Source: Suillus spraguei
Taxonomy: Eukaryota; Basidiomycota; Agaricomycetes; Boletales; Suillaceae
Length of the DNA stretch: 64,000 nt
Direction: 5' to 3'
NCBI GenBank assembly: GCA_016800925.1
Contig: JABCPU010000056.1
Location: 62,001 to 126,000 of the forward strand
Below the pieces are notes generated by a model, which saw only the letters and a program-made list of their open reading frames with translations, made no database searches and was not told where the DNA came from. A program made the translations under genes and the position numbers. How positions within the stretch are numbered: the first letter of the stretch is position 1; each line of letters opens with the position of its first letter. Positions 1-12,817 of the stretch are shown here, in pieces.

Positions 1-365
1 CCAGAGACAAAGATGGCAAAGGGAAAGTCAAGACTGTCGGAATTTTGGAAAAGAGGGCCAATGTTACGGTTGTGGGGGGCGAGGTCGTCATTGGGAAAGA
101 AGCTCGGGGCCATGTAAGGGTACGTGCTTACAGGAGCGCCTGCGAACCCTTTGCTAGTACTCAGCTTCTTGGTTTACAGTTTAATATGCTTGTTTCTTAT
201 ACCTATAGATCCGACGATCCACTTCCATCGGAGGATGGTGCGGGGACCCCTTCCCGCCCCATTGTAAAGACCCCAGAAGTGAAGACATTCACGTTCTATA
301 CTGTTGTTGATCTTGGTCCCATTCTGCCTAGGGAAGAGAAGGTAGATCCAGATACTATATTATAA
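1..365 (+). CDS. 3' end of an unrecognised gene (partial)
   Basis: The frame is already open at the window edge and runs to a TAA at 363-365. The last residues are acidic and proline-rich (…LGPILPREEKVDPDTIL). A GTAAGG at 114 and a pyrimidine-rich CTATAG near 208 look like an intron, but joining them does not keep the downstream frame, so either the intron lies elsewhere or the readable frame is fortuitous. I do not recognise the family. The position just upstream of an arrestin-like cluster is the only context. Confidence 0.35.
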   Translation, partial: RDKDGKGKVKTVGILEKRANVTVVGGEVVIGKEARGHVRVRAYRSACEPFASTQLLGLQFNMLVSYTYRSDDPLPSEDGAGTPSRPIVKTPEVKTFTFYTVVDLGPILPREEKVDPDTIL

Positions 366-785
366 TGCCATCATGCGCCCTTATTGCTGCATTGCCGGTA
401 CTTGATATAGTTTACTGCCTGTACGTTGCGTAGACAATATAGCTTTTGTAATGCACCCACGAAGCTTTGAATCTTTGAATACCGGTGGTCTTGATTTGAG
501 ATATGATTCGTAGATCAAGTTCGTGGGAAATGTTGATCATTGAATCTACTAGTCTGACAACTATCTTCACAAGACTGCGGTGCAGTACGTGTATGACTCC
601 TCCCGAAACGACTGACTGCGGTACCTATCGGCTGTGCAGTACGTGAATGACTCTGAAACCAGAATGACTCGATCAAAAGATGTGCATGCGCAAGCGCTGA
701 AATCGATATTTGAATTGCTATAAGTACATGGACACTATTGACCGAGGCGTGAAAGAGAACCAGCGCCCCATACCTCGAGACCAAA
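366..785. other. intergenic spacer
   Basis: No supported gene. This is the terminator/promoter space between the partial first gene and arrestin-like gene A. It contains two near-copies of a short tract (GTGCAGTACGTG at about 581 and 633, each followed by TATGACTC or AATGACTC), a small local duplication. Confidence 0.5.
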
Positions 786-2252
786 ATGGAATCTATTCCT
801 CCTTCATATACTCCTTCCCCACCCTCACCGTCATACACCCCGTCCCCACCCTCGCCGTCATACTCAACAGCGCTTCTCCCAGGGGAACAAACGGTTGAGG
901 AGACTCGACGTCTGGGATTGCCAATTCAGAACGGAGTCTTTCGTAGAATAACAGACAATATCACGCTTGTTTTAAGAGATCAGCGGCCGGGGAGCGTAAC
1001 TCCCGTTTACGGCAGGAATGGACTCGTTAGAGGTCACGTTTCTTTGCGAAGCTCAGAAGGCCTTGTGGAGGTCTCCTTGAAGGTAGGGGTCACGTCTTTC
1101 TTCAATGTAGCTTTAGCTTATTTTTCCCAATAGCTTGAGGGTCACCTTCGTGTTGACACATCAGGGTCAATAATCACGGTATCGGTTGTATCTGATTCAT
1201 ATTGTCTATGGAGTTCATCGTCTACCGAGCCTTGTCCTAAGACCCTACCGTTTGCAATATTCTTTCCTTCTAGTTTCACTGATGGACGTCAACCGCGGCC
1301 TTTGCCCCCCTCATTTGAGGACAAATTTGGGACAACTGGCATGTGTTCCTACACACTCAGCGTCGTGGTCTCGAGACCTCGAAGATTTTTATCTTCTTTC
1401 CGCTCCAGTGATTCGTGAGTATCAGTCGCCGTGTTTTAAAATTTACATTTTCTGATTCAACAATTTACAGGCTTGTGGTACCCATATGCTATCATCCACG
1501 GTCTCGCCCACACGCGCCCATGCTTCCGAGCGACGTACCATTCATGACCACGGTGAAAATATCTCCCGAAGAATGGCATGAAGTGCTCTCCACTATGAAC
1601 GCAACGAAGAGTTCCGGGCTTACACCGGTACAATGTCTTGTAAGCCTTTCGACAAATTATGGTTTGCTCATGGTCCTGACTGCTGTGGTAGCTCTTTATT
1701 CCTTCAGTACAAGTGTATCCGTTATCCGAGTCCATACCGTTCCACCTCCAATTACGTGCCCCATCGAGTTCATTGGCCCTGTTCGTTGAAAAATCTGCAC
1801 TTGACCACGGCCTTCTCGTCCCCCCCTCAGGGGAAATAAATATCCGCGTCTACTTACTTCGCCAAGTGGTTACCAAAGTCTTTGAAGAACAAAAAGCGTC
1901 CAGTCGAATAATAGGAGAAGGGAAATTGACATCCTCTGCCCCTCTACCCGAAAACCATCACTCATATCGCAACGTCCCCCTTGGCGAGGGCATTGACTGC
2001 CTGGACTGGGATGGCGAAGTACGATGTACGGAAGATGTTACGGCCGGAAGCTTTGTAACAAACCTACTCTCTGTCAGAGTAAGTCTTCAATTATGATTCT
2101 TGTAATTTCCATGCTGACGATATATTTAGGATTTTATTGTGCTCTCCCTCGAACCTTTGCAGCCAGCAAAGTGCTCTCTTCTCGGGTCAAAATACTGTCA
2201 TCCGATTCGTCTTGTGACAGATCCATGGTCGGATCATGCAGTGACTTGGTAG
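786..2252 (+). CDS. arrestin-like fold protein, paralogue A
   Basis: Spliced gene with at least five exons. The N-terminus has a proline/serine repeat (SYTPSPPSP twice) followed by the SxxLLPGEQ motif that recurs in paralogue B. Then comes the N-terminal beta-sandwich pattern of arrestin-like proteins (YGRNGLVRGHVSL, LEGHLRV, LPPSFEDKF), a second sandwich-like region (EWHEVLSTMNA, VYPLSESIPFHLQLRAP) and the C-terminal strand NLLSVRDFIVLSLEP with ..HPIRLVTDPW at the end. In fungi such proteins act as adaptors, for example for ubiquitin ligases at membrane transporters; that role is inferred from the family. No PPxY motif was obvious apart from PPSYTPSP near the start. The start was chosen because it directly precedes the conserved N-terminal motif. 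Exon joins were made by eye. Confidence 0.72.
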
Positions 2253-3156
2253 CGTGTCTGAGACGGTCACTGCGCACGGCTTTGGTCCGCACATTCCATT
2301 CTAACATATTCTAGAACTAGTCAAACTTTTATACCCATTATAAACTCACAAATAGTTTCTGGTCCATTTAGTAATCTGTCTACAAGTTTCTCGAGTCTTG
2401 AGAGCACTGTACACCCGGGAGCCGCGTTTACTCATACTATATTTGCTACAATAGCGTGCATTTTCTGTCGCGAACCACAAGATCTTTTCTTGTGTTAAAT
2501 ATGTTTGGATCTACCATAGTATAGAATAGAACCGATGCAACTATACCAAAGTACAGCAGATGGACTTATCCTATGCTACTAGTAGAGTTCCAAAAATAGA
2601 ATGCTGTGTGCGGTACTTGCGCGGCGCCACTGGTGCAGGACTCGCTGTATCAGCGCGGGCAAGGCACTGCTCCTGTACCTGAAGGTCTAACACGCGCCCG
2701 TCTTTAGAAATCTTCATACATACCATGCGGGTATGGTTTACAACTTTGGTGGTTGGGTTCTGGCGGCCAGCCTGAGAGCAGCGTCGTTGATGGCAGCCGA
2801 TGCAGCCACAGCGCCACAGCGTCGATGGGAGCTTTCATTTCTTATGGGAATTGAAGAGTTGTCGAGGCCCCCAGACTCGCAGTGAGCGTCCGCCGGGTGG
2901 GATACGATCAGGACACGCGAGGCCGACTAGTGACGTCATATCATATCAATTTCATGTTCCCTTAATTACGTTGAGCCAAGAAACACAGCGATTCGGCCAC
3001 CGGTTATGTCCAGATGGCATCTTTACTGCATTCAACGGAGTTGTCCCCGAATCCACGTTTTGTCCGTAATTGATGCAACTGTCAACACCGCTGGTTATAA
3101 AGCTGTATCATGCTTATCGCTCCATCCTCCAAGCGCCCCCCACATCTCCTGCAAAC
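2253..3156. other. intergenic spacer between arrestin-like genes A and B
   Basis: No gene supported. Short open frames here lack family resemblance and splice logic. The tract probably carries the 3' end of gene A and the promoter of gene B. Confidence 0.5.
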
Positions 3157-4588
3157 ATGGATTCATTTTCCCTTCACCTCTTGCCAGAGTATACGCCATC
3201 TTTACCTGCACCTGACTATTCTTCTAAACTGCTTCCTGGCGAACAGTGCATACAACGATCACCTTGCTTGTCCCATCGTGGAGACGCTGTCTCATTTACT
3301 TATCGGGAAAGAGAGATGACCCTTAGACTGATGGACTGTCGTGAAGAGGACCGTCATCCGTACTATGGTCTGGGGAGTACTATTCGAGGTGAAGTCGCAC
3401 TTGGCCACCGTCGGGGAGTCGTATCTGTTGCAGCAAAGGTATGTCGTGTTCGGCGTTCCATCATGTCGTTTCTAACATCACCCATCAGCTTGAAGGCCGT
3501 CTCTACGTTTCTGGGCAACATTCCAAAGGGATTACTTTTGTTGCAAAGGAGCGGATCCTATGGGAGAGCTCCACTCCAAATGAACAATGTCCCAGCATCA
3601 TGCCATTATCAATGTCTTTTCCAACGTCCTATCGAGAGCGCGCCCAGGATCGTCATTTCCGCCTACCGCCGTCCTTTGAGCTATCAGCACCGCGACGGGT
3701 GGCTATAGTTTACACACTGCAGATCATTGTCACAAAGTCAAGAAACATCATGATTGGAAAAAAACTTTCCAGGCGAGTGTACAGCATATCTAAATGGATC
3801 TCGAAACTGAAACCATCATCATCAGGGAGGTATCCATGAGCATTCACATCAGGTACCGCCCCCGAGTACGGCCATCAAGGCCAGTGCCAAATTCCTTCCT
3901 TGAGGTGAAGCAGTGTCCCGAGGACTGGATGGAGAATGTTTGGATCACGGAGCCAGCGGTCGACACAGGAAACGCAGCATTCTTGGCGCGCTGTCATGTA
4001 AGTCGACGTCCTCGCGATCGCCCATTCAGAAACTGATGCTAGTCTATTTTTAAGTTCTTCTTCCCTTCCGTCCGCGTATTCACTGCTTCGGAGAAGATTC
4101 CTTTCCATTTGCGACTAGAGACTTCTCCACTCTTCTTGCACGATCTTGCGAAGCTCTTCCTTTCTCATCAAAATCCCTCGGAAATAGAACATGTTTTAAG
4201 CGTGTTTATACTACGACAGACTACCGTCAACATTCCAGGCACGTCGTTCGTTCACGACCAAGTTCTTGGTCGGGGACAGATGATGCTGCATTCGTCATCC
4301 TCCTCCAAAGTCGTGGTATCAAAATCAGACGCGCCTGTGTCATGGAGTTGGAATGGCGAGCTTCGGTGTGAAGTTCCCGTCTTGAGCACTGGTTTCATCA
4401 CCGGCCAGATTAGTACTGCGGTGAGTTGGTGTCTCTATGGACAGTCTGAAACCGAACTGATGAAGTGATTCCAGGACTACATTGTGTTGTCTTTACTACT
4501 GCCCCCTGGTGAATTGAGACCCAACCTTGCACTTCAACGCGCCATCCCCATACGCCTTGCTACAGAACCATGGATCGATCGCTCATGA
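3157..4588 (+). CDS. arrestin-like fold protein, paralogue B
   Basis: Paralogue of the gene at 786. It shares LPxYTPSLPxPDYSSKLLPGEQ at the N-terminus, then YGLGSTIRGEVAL, LEGRLYVSG, LPPSFELSAPRR and, at the C-terminus, GFITGQISTA followed by DYIVLSLLLPPGE and IPIRLATEPW. The exon order matches gene A. The intron near 3775-3835 can be drawn with a canonical GTGTAC donor. The start at 3157 gives the N-terminal motif directly. A function as a trafficking or ubiquitin-ligase adaptor is a family inference only. Sequence divergence from A is high, so the duplication is old. Confidence 0.72.
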
Positions 4589-5908
4589 ACTCATTTTTTC
4601 TCGTTTCATTATGTTTTGGCTACCGCACTGTATATTTATCCACAACCATACCGTCATATACTATATCCTTATCACTATTTATAAATTACTACTTCATGCT
4701 ATATTGCTAACGTATGGTTTTTATAAGTCTGTATCATATACATACGCACTGGTTGCGGACTTCGTACCCTCACCCAAATAATATCTTCGATTCTGTTCAT
4801 GGAACAGTTTAATTCTCTGAATGTACTAGTATGAGCGATTACTCAAGCGGTTACCTTAGTGTGAGCCTTGTGTCATTCAAATGTGTTCTGCTTCGCGTTC
4901 CTAGCGTAACCGACCTGCACGGCCCCGTAATACTTGTAGCTACTTATACCGTTAGATATTCGGACAAGCTTCAAGGCACTGGAGGTGTACACGGCCGTAA
5001 TACGGGCCCGCGGTTGCTATCACTGTTTGTCAGCGCCGATGATAGTTCCGCAGCCCCTGCCAAGCTGAGTGGCGAGCTGACGACATACTAGGTCCAATGT
5101 AAACTTGCTATATTTTCACAGATGCTGTAGAATTGAACAGCTATTCTCACTTTACCAGAATCCGATCATCATGATCATGAGACTTCCGCACTAGTACTCT
5201 TCGCGACTTTGACCGCGGCCGACGGTCGACTGAGCGTAATTGTCTTATACTAGATGCTACTGTTATCGAGCTAACTTCTTACGATCAGTATCACTCATCT
5301 TTGATCGTGGACTCGTTTCTCCACAATGTTCCAACTCAGTGACTCCATGACACTCGCTCTCACAGCGGCTTTCCCACATATCCATACTCCTGTAGGTCCG
5401 CAGTAGTGGCATGGCATTGGTTATTGCGCGATCCGCACTCGATCCATGGCCCTGTACTTACGGTCTCCGAGTCAATACAAACACATTGACACTGCTTCAG
5501 CTCCCACGTTTGTGATGACAAGGATGTCTGCTCTCGTTAGCGCTCCGAGTCAGACTGGAGTGACACGTTGGTTTCGAGGGTGCCGTGGGTGTTCTTTCTC
5601 ACTGACACCTCGAGTCATCCCTGGTCGGTGATGCAGCATGTGTTTCTATATGTCTGTCAGCAAGTTTGGCGAACTTCACACGATTCCCTTGACTTGCAGT
5701 GATATGATTTTGGATTTAGAAGGCTGTTAGGCTTCATGCGAATTATATCTAGGACTTGCTGTAAAACGTAGCCTCGGTAAAATTCGTCAACTGGAATGGA
5801 GGAGCTGCGTGGCCAAATTGCATCCGCGCAATGACACGGCTGTTTCGCGACGCAGTCTTAGTACTGCTTGAAGGTTGAAATCAAATTCTTTTAATAGCCG
5901 ACATCGTC
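4589..5908. other. intergenic region, AT-rich then neutral
   Basis: No gene I can support. Open frames at about 4831-5091 and 5446-5631 have no recognisable motif and no splice-consistent extension. The tract separates arrestin-like gene B from the phospholipase D gene. Confidence 0.45.
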
Positions 5909-8244
5909 ATGATGCTGCGTCCAGTTTCGCACTCTCCTCTACACCACAATGACCGTCTCAGGCGGGTCTACTCGCTGGCTCACTCCGAGAGGACGCTTAC
6001 TGCAGCGCTCGCAGCCTCCCCGACATCATCGCCCGGCCATCTTGCCAAAACGCTCTATGCAGAACATCACAAGATGCCCACATTTGCAGAAGGTTATTTG
6101 GAGACATTCATGGGCGTGCTGCAGCGTGGAAATGCGAATGAGACACTACCTGAACCCACACAAGCTGATCTCGACCGCGCCGCCGAGTGTGGAGATTTCG
6201 GCAGTAGACCAAGTGATTTATTTTTAAAGGTGAGCGAAATGCGGCGGATGTGTTGATCCTGACTTATTTCATAAAAAGATCTACTATGACATGCTTGCTA
6301 CGCTCGATACAAATCCTTGGGCAGGTGTGGTATCGCCTCCCTTGCTGGGTTCTAGAGGTGTCGTGAACCTGAGCATCATTTCCGTGTGATTACGCGGTTA
6401 TTAGTTCCCTGTTCATCTTTTGCTAATGCGTTGAGCAGCATTCCGGATATCATACAGCATCATTATGATTGCATTGTCCGTGCTGAGTCAGAAGTGTTTT
6501 TGGCGACGAACTTTTGGCAGACATCCAAGTCCGCTAGCAAATATGCGATGCCTTGCTCGAACTCTCGCGCAGGGCGATAAAAAGGGGTAAGAAGGTCGTG
6601 GTGAAGATGATGTATGATCGTGCAAATTTAAAGATGCTCACGGAAAGTCACGTTGTCGTCGACGATGCAGAAATGGCCAGTGATGAAGTAAAGCTCCCCA
6701 AGAGGAGCGATATGCCAGGAATAGACTTCGAATTAGTGAATTTTCATCAGTGAGCTTCCTCAGTTTTTCTCATATGCGAATTACTATATGATCCATAGAC
6801 CTGTTTTGGGAACATTCCATTGCAAGTTCATGATCGTGGATCGCAAAATGGCGCTCCTGAACTCGAATAATATTCAAGACCGCCCTAACATGGAGATGAT
6901 GATTCACTTAGAGGGACCGATTGTCGACAGTTTGTATGATACTGCTCTCATCAGTTGGTTCAGATCCATGCACCCACCTCTTCCGTTACTCGATACCCCG
7001 TACCAGCCACCTGAGGGGGGCTACAAGTTTGGAATGGATAATGAGTATGCCACGCCCTGGAATCTGGATGGCAGAGAAGGGGCGGAACTTTTCAAGATAC
7101 TGCAACAGGAGGCCGGCGGTATACACGACGGAGACGTGGATGAAGGAGGAGAGGAAGATCCTGCCCCTTCTGGGTCTCTAGATGAAGGAATCCCATTTAT
7201 CTCCGGCACCTATCAGACAATTACAGAACACCTTAGTAAGCCATCGTCTCCTTTCACACCAAGTTCCCTTATCTGATGTCATGCAGATGCTGGAGATCAG
7301 CCAGATACGCATGCCAGTGTGCCATATGAGCCACCAGCATCGTCTGAAGATGATTATTCTCCACATATTCTCCACGCACGTCATGGGGAATGTCCCATGG
7401 CATTGGTAAACCGTGCACCGAGTGGGAGTCCTGGAAATCATGCCAGTAGTTTGCGCAACATGCAGGATGCGGCCTGGCTTGCAGGGTTGAAATACGCTCA
7501 GAGGAAGGTTTTCATCCAAAGTCCGACTTTAAACGCAGCCCCTGTGGTTGAAGGCATTTTGAACGCAGTCAGGCGTGGCATCCAATGCATACTGTATATA
7601 GACGTGGGGTTTAATGATGGTGGGGAAGCACTGCCTGGGCAGGGAGGCATAAATGAAGAAGTTTCTAAGACAATGTTCGCACGGTTGACGGACGAGGAGA
7701 AAGAGAAACTCAAACTCTATTGGTATACAGGCATGTACTTCTCTCGCGAATTGTCTTTTGAGGACTCACCAAGCATTTCAGGCAAAGATCAAATCAAGCC
7801 TATTAATGCATCCGCGCAGAAACGGAACTGTCACGTTCGTTCTTATCTTTATCGAAACTACGACAGAGCCCTCATCTGATTCTAGGTGAAACTCATGATT
7901 ATTGATGATTCTGTTGGGATCGTAGGAAATGGCAACCAAGGTATAATTGATTCTCACTGATGGGTCACTTGACTGATACTCATCAAATTCCAGATACGCA
8001 ATCCTGGTATCATAGCCAAGAGGTGAACGTTATGGTCGACAACCCTATGTTATGTCAGGATTGGCTTGATGGCATCCGGAGAAATCAAAACACGTATCTA
8101 CATGAGGTGGCGAAAGACGGCATATACCGTGATATGTACGGCAACCCACTTACGGACTCTACTGGTGTTGGGTCGGGATTTCGAGGGGTGGTCAAAGGAA
8201 TCCAGGGGAGTATCGCGCGGGTTCGTGGTAAGGGTGGATTTTAG
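5909..8244 (+). CDS. phospholipase D family protein (two HKD motifs)
   Basis: Multi-exon gene whose product has both catalytic HxKxxxxD motifs of the PLD superfamily. The first is HCKFMIVD near 6818, followed by NSNNIQD. The second is split by an intron: NCH ends at about 7833 and VKLMIIDD resumes at about 7886, giving HVKLMIID, followed by GNGNQ. These enzymes hydrolyse or transfer phosphatidyl groups through a phospho-histidine intermediate; the substrate cannot be told from the sequence. No PX or PH domain is visible, so it is not the large Spo14 type. Reading VFLATNFWQTSKSASK into CDALLELSRRA requires one extra A in the AAA run at 6539-6541. That is either a frameshift or a sequence error. 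The gene sits between arrestin-like genes B and C. Confidence 0.8.
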
Positions 8245-8779
8245 GCGCTTCTGGAATCTCGCGTATGGACGACTTTATGCATTACGCACTTATAAGCATC
8301 TGGAGTAATTGGAAGCGACTGTGATTACTCATACATGTACACGTCAATTGATGTTTGAACGGCTTGTCAGCCGAATGCCTATGTGGGATATCATGATATG
8401 TGCCACACTTGTTGAGTGCACAGCCACATGGTGCATATGGTCTTCATTGCTTCTTGTCATCTAAACTTGTCCACAAAAAAATACCTCGTTCTAGGTTTCA
8501 GTGTCATTCAAGCTCCAGCGGACCAATACAGCATGGCCACAGAGAACTGCGCCCGGACTGCGGTTTTCTTTATTTCAGCATTGAAACGTAGCATCGAGTT
8601 AGAAGAACTTCGCGCCCGAACTATAGGTGACCACCTAATACTCATTAGGCCGTGAGCGCCGAAAGGAGTGGGAAGCCAGGGTTAAGTATAGCCAAGGACC
8701 CGCATGGTACTCTACGTTCCACAACTCCCAATCGCTCCAGAAGGAGATGGCGTCTTCCGAACGTTACTAGTGCACTACC
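8245..8779. other. intergenic spacer
   Basis: No supported gene. It holds the 3' flank of the phospholipase D gene and the promoter of arrestin-like gene C. Confidence 0.5.
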
Positions 8780-10465
8780 ATGACCACTGCAACCAACGTG
8801 ATTCTCCCCGGGTACCCCACCCCCTCATCGCAGGTCCATTCGCCTACGTATACCGCTGCTCCCCAGGCTCATGAATTCCGTTTAGCCCACAATCCACGTC
8901 TAAACCCTACCCGACCGTCGCGCGAATTTGTGAAGCAGACCAAAAATGGTGGCGTGAGTCTTCGGCTTGCTGGCCAAGACGACCACGTCACGCTTCCTGT
9001 CTATGGTTTTGGCGCGTCTGTGGAGGGTGCCCTCGAAGTCCACAAACGAGATGGTATTACGAGCGTTGAAGTTCAAGTGAGTGGACTAGCCGGATGAATG
9101 TGGGTCTGTTCTGATACGGTCCGCTTAGATCGAAGGCACTCTCATGATGGAGGAAGTGGCTGGAAGCGGGGCGACGAACTGTAAACTGTTTCTCAACAAG
9201 ACCATTCTGTGGGTCAAGGACAGAGTTTACGAAGCGCCATGCCCGCGTTCACTCCCGTTCAGTCTCCCTCTTCCGACCACTTTTTCAGACGGCGGAAAAA
9301 CCTATGTATGTGAACGGCGCAAAGTTTGAACAGTATCTTGACGATCACGAGCATAGCCCCTCCCGCCGAGCCACGAGTCTCATCTGTCCGGGCTACCTGG
9401 ATTTCGCGCAAAGATAGACTACAGTATTAGCGCTGTTGCTGTGAAGCCGCACACCATACCACACGCTGTCAAGTCGTCGTTGTTGGGAGGTGGAGATTGG
9501 TGTGTTTCTAGGTGGGATCGTCTTAACCCCTTTTCACGGTTTACAGGGCGATTTCGACTCCGTTTGAGTACCTTCCTCGAACTTGTCCGTCTTCCCCGTT
9601 GCCACCGCCTCTGGTACCTGGTCAATGGGGAATAATTGAGACTTTGCAATGGAAGGTTTTTCCAACTTTGATCCATGCAAATCAGGGAGGACATGATATT
9701 ATGGTGAAGGTTAGTCGATGCTGTGAATGGATGTATATGCCGATATTGATGATTCCTGGACATCAGTTCTATCTCCCAGCCAGTCGAATATTCTGCATGC
9801 ACGAGCCCATTCCCTTCCACATCATGTTCTCGTCTTCAGCGATATCTCTTGCTGCATTTATACCTCTGGGACCAATGGTAACCAAGTCTTCGAAAACGCA
9901 ACACACAAAAATACAGTTGATGAGGCAGACGACTGTTGATGTTCGGTTTGTTGTTTTAGCGATATTTGTGTGACTGTACCTGATACATTCGCTCGATAGC
10001 AACGCTTTGATACTCGGCACCCGCGCCGACATTTGGAGAGTCGATTGTATTGGCGAAGGCGCCTTCAGACACGCAGTATGACACGCAGTGCATTTGACAA
10101 AAGGTGCTTGACGACTGACGTGATTCCGATAGGGTGATGGTGCACACTGGGTTGCATTCTCAGGAGATATCTACATCAGTCCTGACATCAAGGTCGGAGG
10201 TTTTAGGGCGGGCGGTTTTTCGACCAAGGTAGGCATTTGCTTGACGGTCTCTGTTGATGGCCTCAACTGAGATCTATTCATAAAGGATTGCGTAGTCCTA
10301 TCGATGACTCCGCCCGACCTCTCCAAATCACCTTTCAAGGAACTGCGGCTCACAGTTCCTATCCTACTCGTAACGGATTCCTATGTAGGAGATGGATCTG
10401 GCTCTGGTGGTCCTCCGTCGATATCTTCCTCGGATGACGCTGGGGCTTTTCCAGAATTCGCATGA
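8780..10465 (+). CDS. arrestin-like fold protein, paralogue C
   Basis: A longer third member of the arrestin-like group. Recognisable pieces in order: LPGYPTPSSQVHSPTYTAAP near the start, VYGFGASVEGALEV, IEGTLMMEE, LPPSHESHLSGLPGF (the conserved link before the sandwich strand), YLPRTCPSSPLPPPLVPG, WKVFPTLIHA, then DIYISPDIKVGGF and DCVVLSMTPPDLSKSPF, and an acidic serine-rich tail ending in FPEFA. The order is that of the family and matches A and B. Stop is TGA at 10463-10465. The role is probably membrane-protein trafficking or a scaffold, by family only. Exons between 9500 and 10200 were joined by eye and one boundary near 10065 is uncertain. Confidence 0.7.
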
Positions 10466-10794
10466 TATGATTGTTATTTATATACCACACCGTGGACTAC
10501 TGACGCTGTCGCTGGCGGAGTGTCGTGTTATTCTTGCCTCATACACTCTATATAGATAGCCTAGCGTCTTGACGACTTAGAATACCGGGCTGATCAGTGT
10601 AATCCACATCTACGTCATGACCATTGATGGGTGGTCCATCACTACCTCACTCAATCCACACGGCCATCAAGAAGACGGCTGTAAGCGAGCTGACCGCCCC
10701 GTTCATGTCTACATTTGGAATGCAATTTCTAATAAAAAGTATTAAACAAAACAAAGCAATACGAAGTCTACATTTACCAATGAACTAAAAAAAA
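10466..10794. other. convergent 3' spacer
   Basis: Short spacer between two convergent genes (arrestin-like C on +, queuosine-salvage gene on -). It presumably contains both 3' ends; there is an A-rich tract near 10730-10795. Confidence 0.5.
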
Positions 10795-12279
10795 TTAATA
10801 CCAGATACTCCTCGTCCTATGCGCTGGCAAGACATCACCCGTCTCAATCCCCTCAACACACTCTTCCCCCTTTTGCACCTTCTTAGCCAAATCCCAAAGA
10901 TAAAAATCAATCAACACACAACTCGCTTCCCAATCCGATCCACATCTTATCATCTCACTCCTGATTCGCTCAACAGCAACGATGCTCGCCGCGCGCAAGC
11001 TCATCTCCTCTCTCGATCCGGCTGCGAAGCGCGTGCCTGCGCGCAGTTTGTGTACGAGCGATGGGGGATAGGCGAGGATCCGCATGTGGTGCAGGATCTG
11101 GGGGACACGATAATCCGCGAACATCGTTAAAGCGCTTATGTGCGCTCCGTCGAGGCCGGGGAAGATGGGGTGTGGGGTGTAGGGGTTTTCGGGGTAGAAG
11201 GCTGCCCAGGTCTCTGCTACCAAGATTTGGGGCCGTTTCCAGAAACATACTGTGCGCATTGAGTCGTCAGTCTTGTAGACGCTAGTTGAGCGTCATTGAC
11301 TTGCCTCGTCGTCCATTGAACATTCGCTCATCCCTAAAACTTGGAAACGAGTCTGTGACGAATTGGACGAGGTCGAGCGCCGTGCCCTGATTCTCGTGTC
11401 TTCTTTGAAATGCTTCTAAAAACCCTAGGTATGATCCTCCAAAATCATCCTATAAACCATATGTTCATAAACCAGCATGCATATATGCACAAGGTGAAAA
11501 GCTTACGCTACACAGTATAGCACCGACTTCGCGCATGATCGCCAGGCGCTCATTAAACAAGGGCATAGATTCGGTGGATTGGGGTGCAGCGCGGAATACA
11601 TGTGCGATGAGCGAGTCTGGGCACAGCGTCTCGGAGGAATAAAATTTAGGGTCGATTATGGGTATACCCTCCTCTAATGCTGGTGATCGGGTCCTTCGGA
11701 CTCTATAAAAAGAAAAAGAAGAAGAAGCATTTTCTCACCTCTATTGAAAGCAGCGACCAAACTCCAATAACCAGTGTGCACCGTCATCGTCTCACTACCC
11801 CAACTAGTCCACCATTCAACGCCGTAACGATCCAGCTGGCCTTCCTTTTCCGACCAAAAGCTGAAATTTAAAGAAGAGATGAGGAATAACCAGTTCAAAC
11901 ATGCACCGGTGAGTATATCCTCGGGATCATACGGTTCCGGCGGACAGATATGCAAGGGGTGCGTGCGCCATGTGCGCGGAGTATAGGACTCGGAAGCGAG
12001 TTTTTGCAAGATCTGCGGGGATAGATCAGATACGCCAGGTTCTTGAAGCTTGGACTGACGTATTGTGTGGCTTTTTTGACTGCATCGTTGTTGATTTTGA
12101 TGATGTTTGTTTTCTGATGATCACGGTGATCATCGTTGATTGAAGTCGTCATAAAAACTTACTTCGAGAATAAACTCGGCGCTGGATACGACTGGGTTGA
12201 TCGCGTGTATTTTTGAAGGTATGGAAGGCTCTTCGATATGTTTTTCATCGAAGACAGGTGAAGTAGATGGTACAGTCAT
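10795..12279 (-). CDS. queuosine salvage protein, DUF2419/QNG1 family
   Basis: Minus-strand spliced gene beginning MTVPSTSPVFDEKHIEEP. The product contains the family's landmarks: INPVVSSAEFILE near the N-terminus, TGYWSLVAAFNRALEEG, IPIIDPKFY, MFNGRRVCFWKRPQILVAE, GLDGAHISALTMFADYRVPQIL and, near the C-terminus, SVxAVERIRSE. The family (human C9orf64/QNG1) is a queuosine-nucleotide N-glycosylase that releases queuine for tRNA modification; the assignment rests on the ADYRVPQIL, VxxVERIR and FWKRPQIL blocks. One intron (11250-11304) starts with GC rather than GT (CGACGAG then GCAAGT) and joins R to V in frame. Stop TAA is at 10795-10797. Confidence 0.8.
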
Positions 12280-12817
12280 GACGATGGTTGTTCAAGTGAA
12301 ATTTTAAAGCGAGAGCAGGCAAAGCTTTTTAAAGATTCGGTTCCGTATGTTTCCGCCTTCTGAGTTGTCGGCGGTACTGTAAGTATCTGTATCGATTGAA
12401 AGGGGGTGTCCAGTTCAAGTTTAGACAAATTAACCTTTGTGACAGGCGCCACCAGGCTTCCATTCTTTAAATGTCCCGAGCCGGAAACACTTTACATAAT
12501 GTGGCTACCCTTGTATAAGTTTTAAATTCGCTCATTCTGCCCATCCAGCTCAGTATACAAGAGGATGATATCCAAATTTCCAGCTTCGTTTTCTCACCTA
12601 TATAATCAAGGGAACCCCCCATTGCAAGGTAAGTGCATATACTGCGGTTGAGCGTGGAGTTTGAACGTTTGAATATTCGGAAGATCTCGTATATTACTGT
12701 TACACTTTGGCAATGGGAAGATAAATCCTCATCAGTAAATATATTACCTTGAATGTCCTACTATACAATACCCCATGTGGTCTGCGGTGACCGGACTCGA
12801 GTGACTCGACGAATATA
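12280..12817. other. intergenic spacer upstream of the queuosine-salvage gene
   Basis: Contains the promoter of the minus-strand queuosine-salvage gene and the 3' flank of the next minus-strand gene. No other gene supported. Confidence 0.45.

Noticed and set aside
3775..3837. A third GC-AG intron, in arrestin-like gene B
   Set aside because: CAG|GCGAGT could be a GC donor, but the canonical GTGTAC donor a few bases downstream with the acceptor GGGAG also keeps frame.
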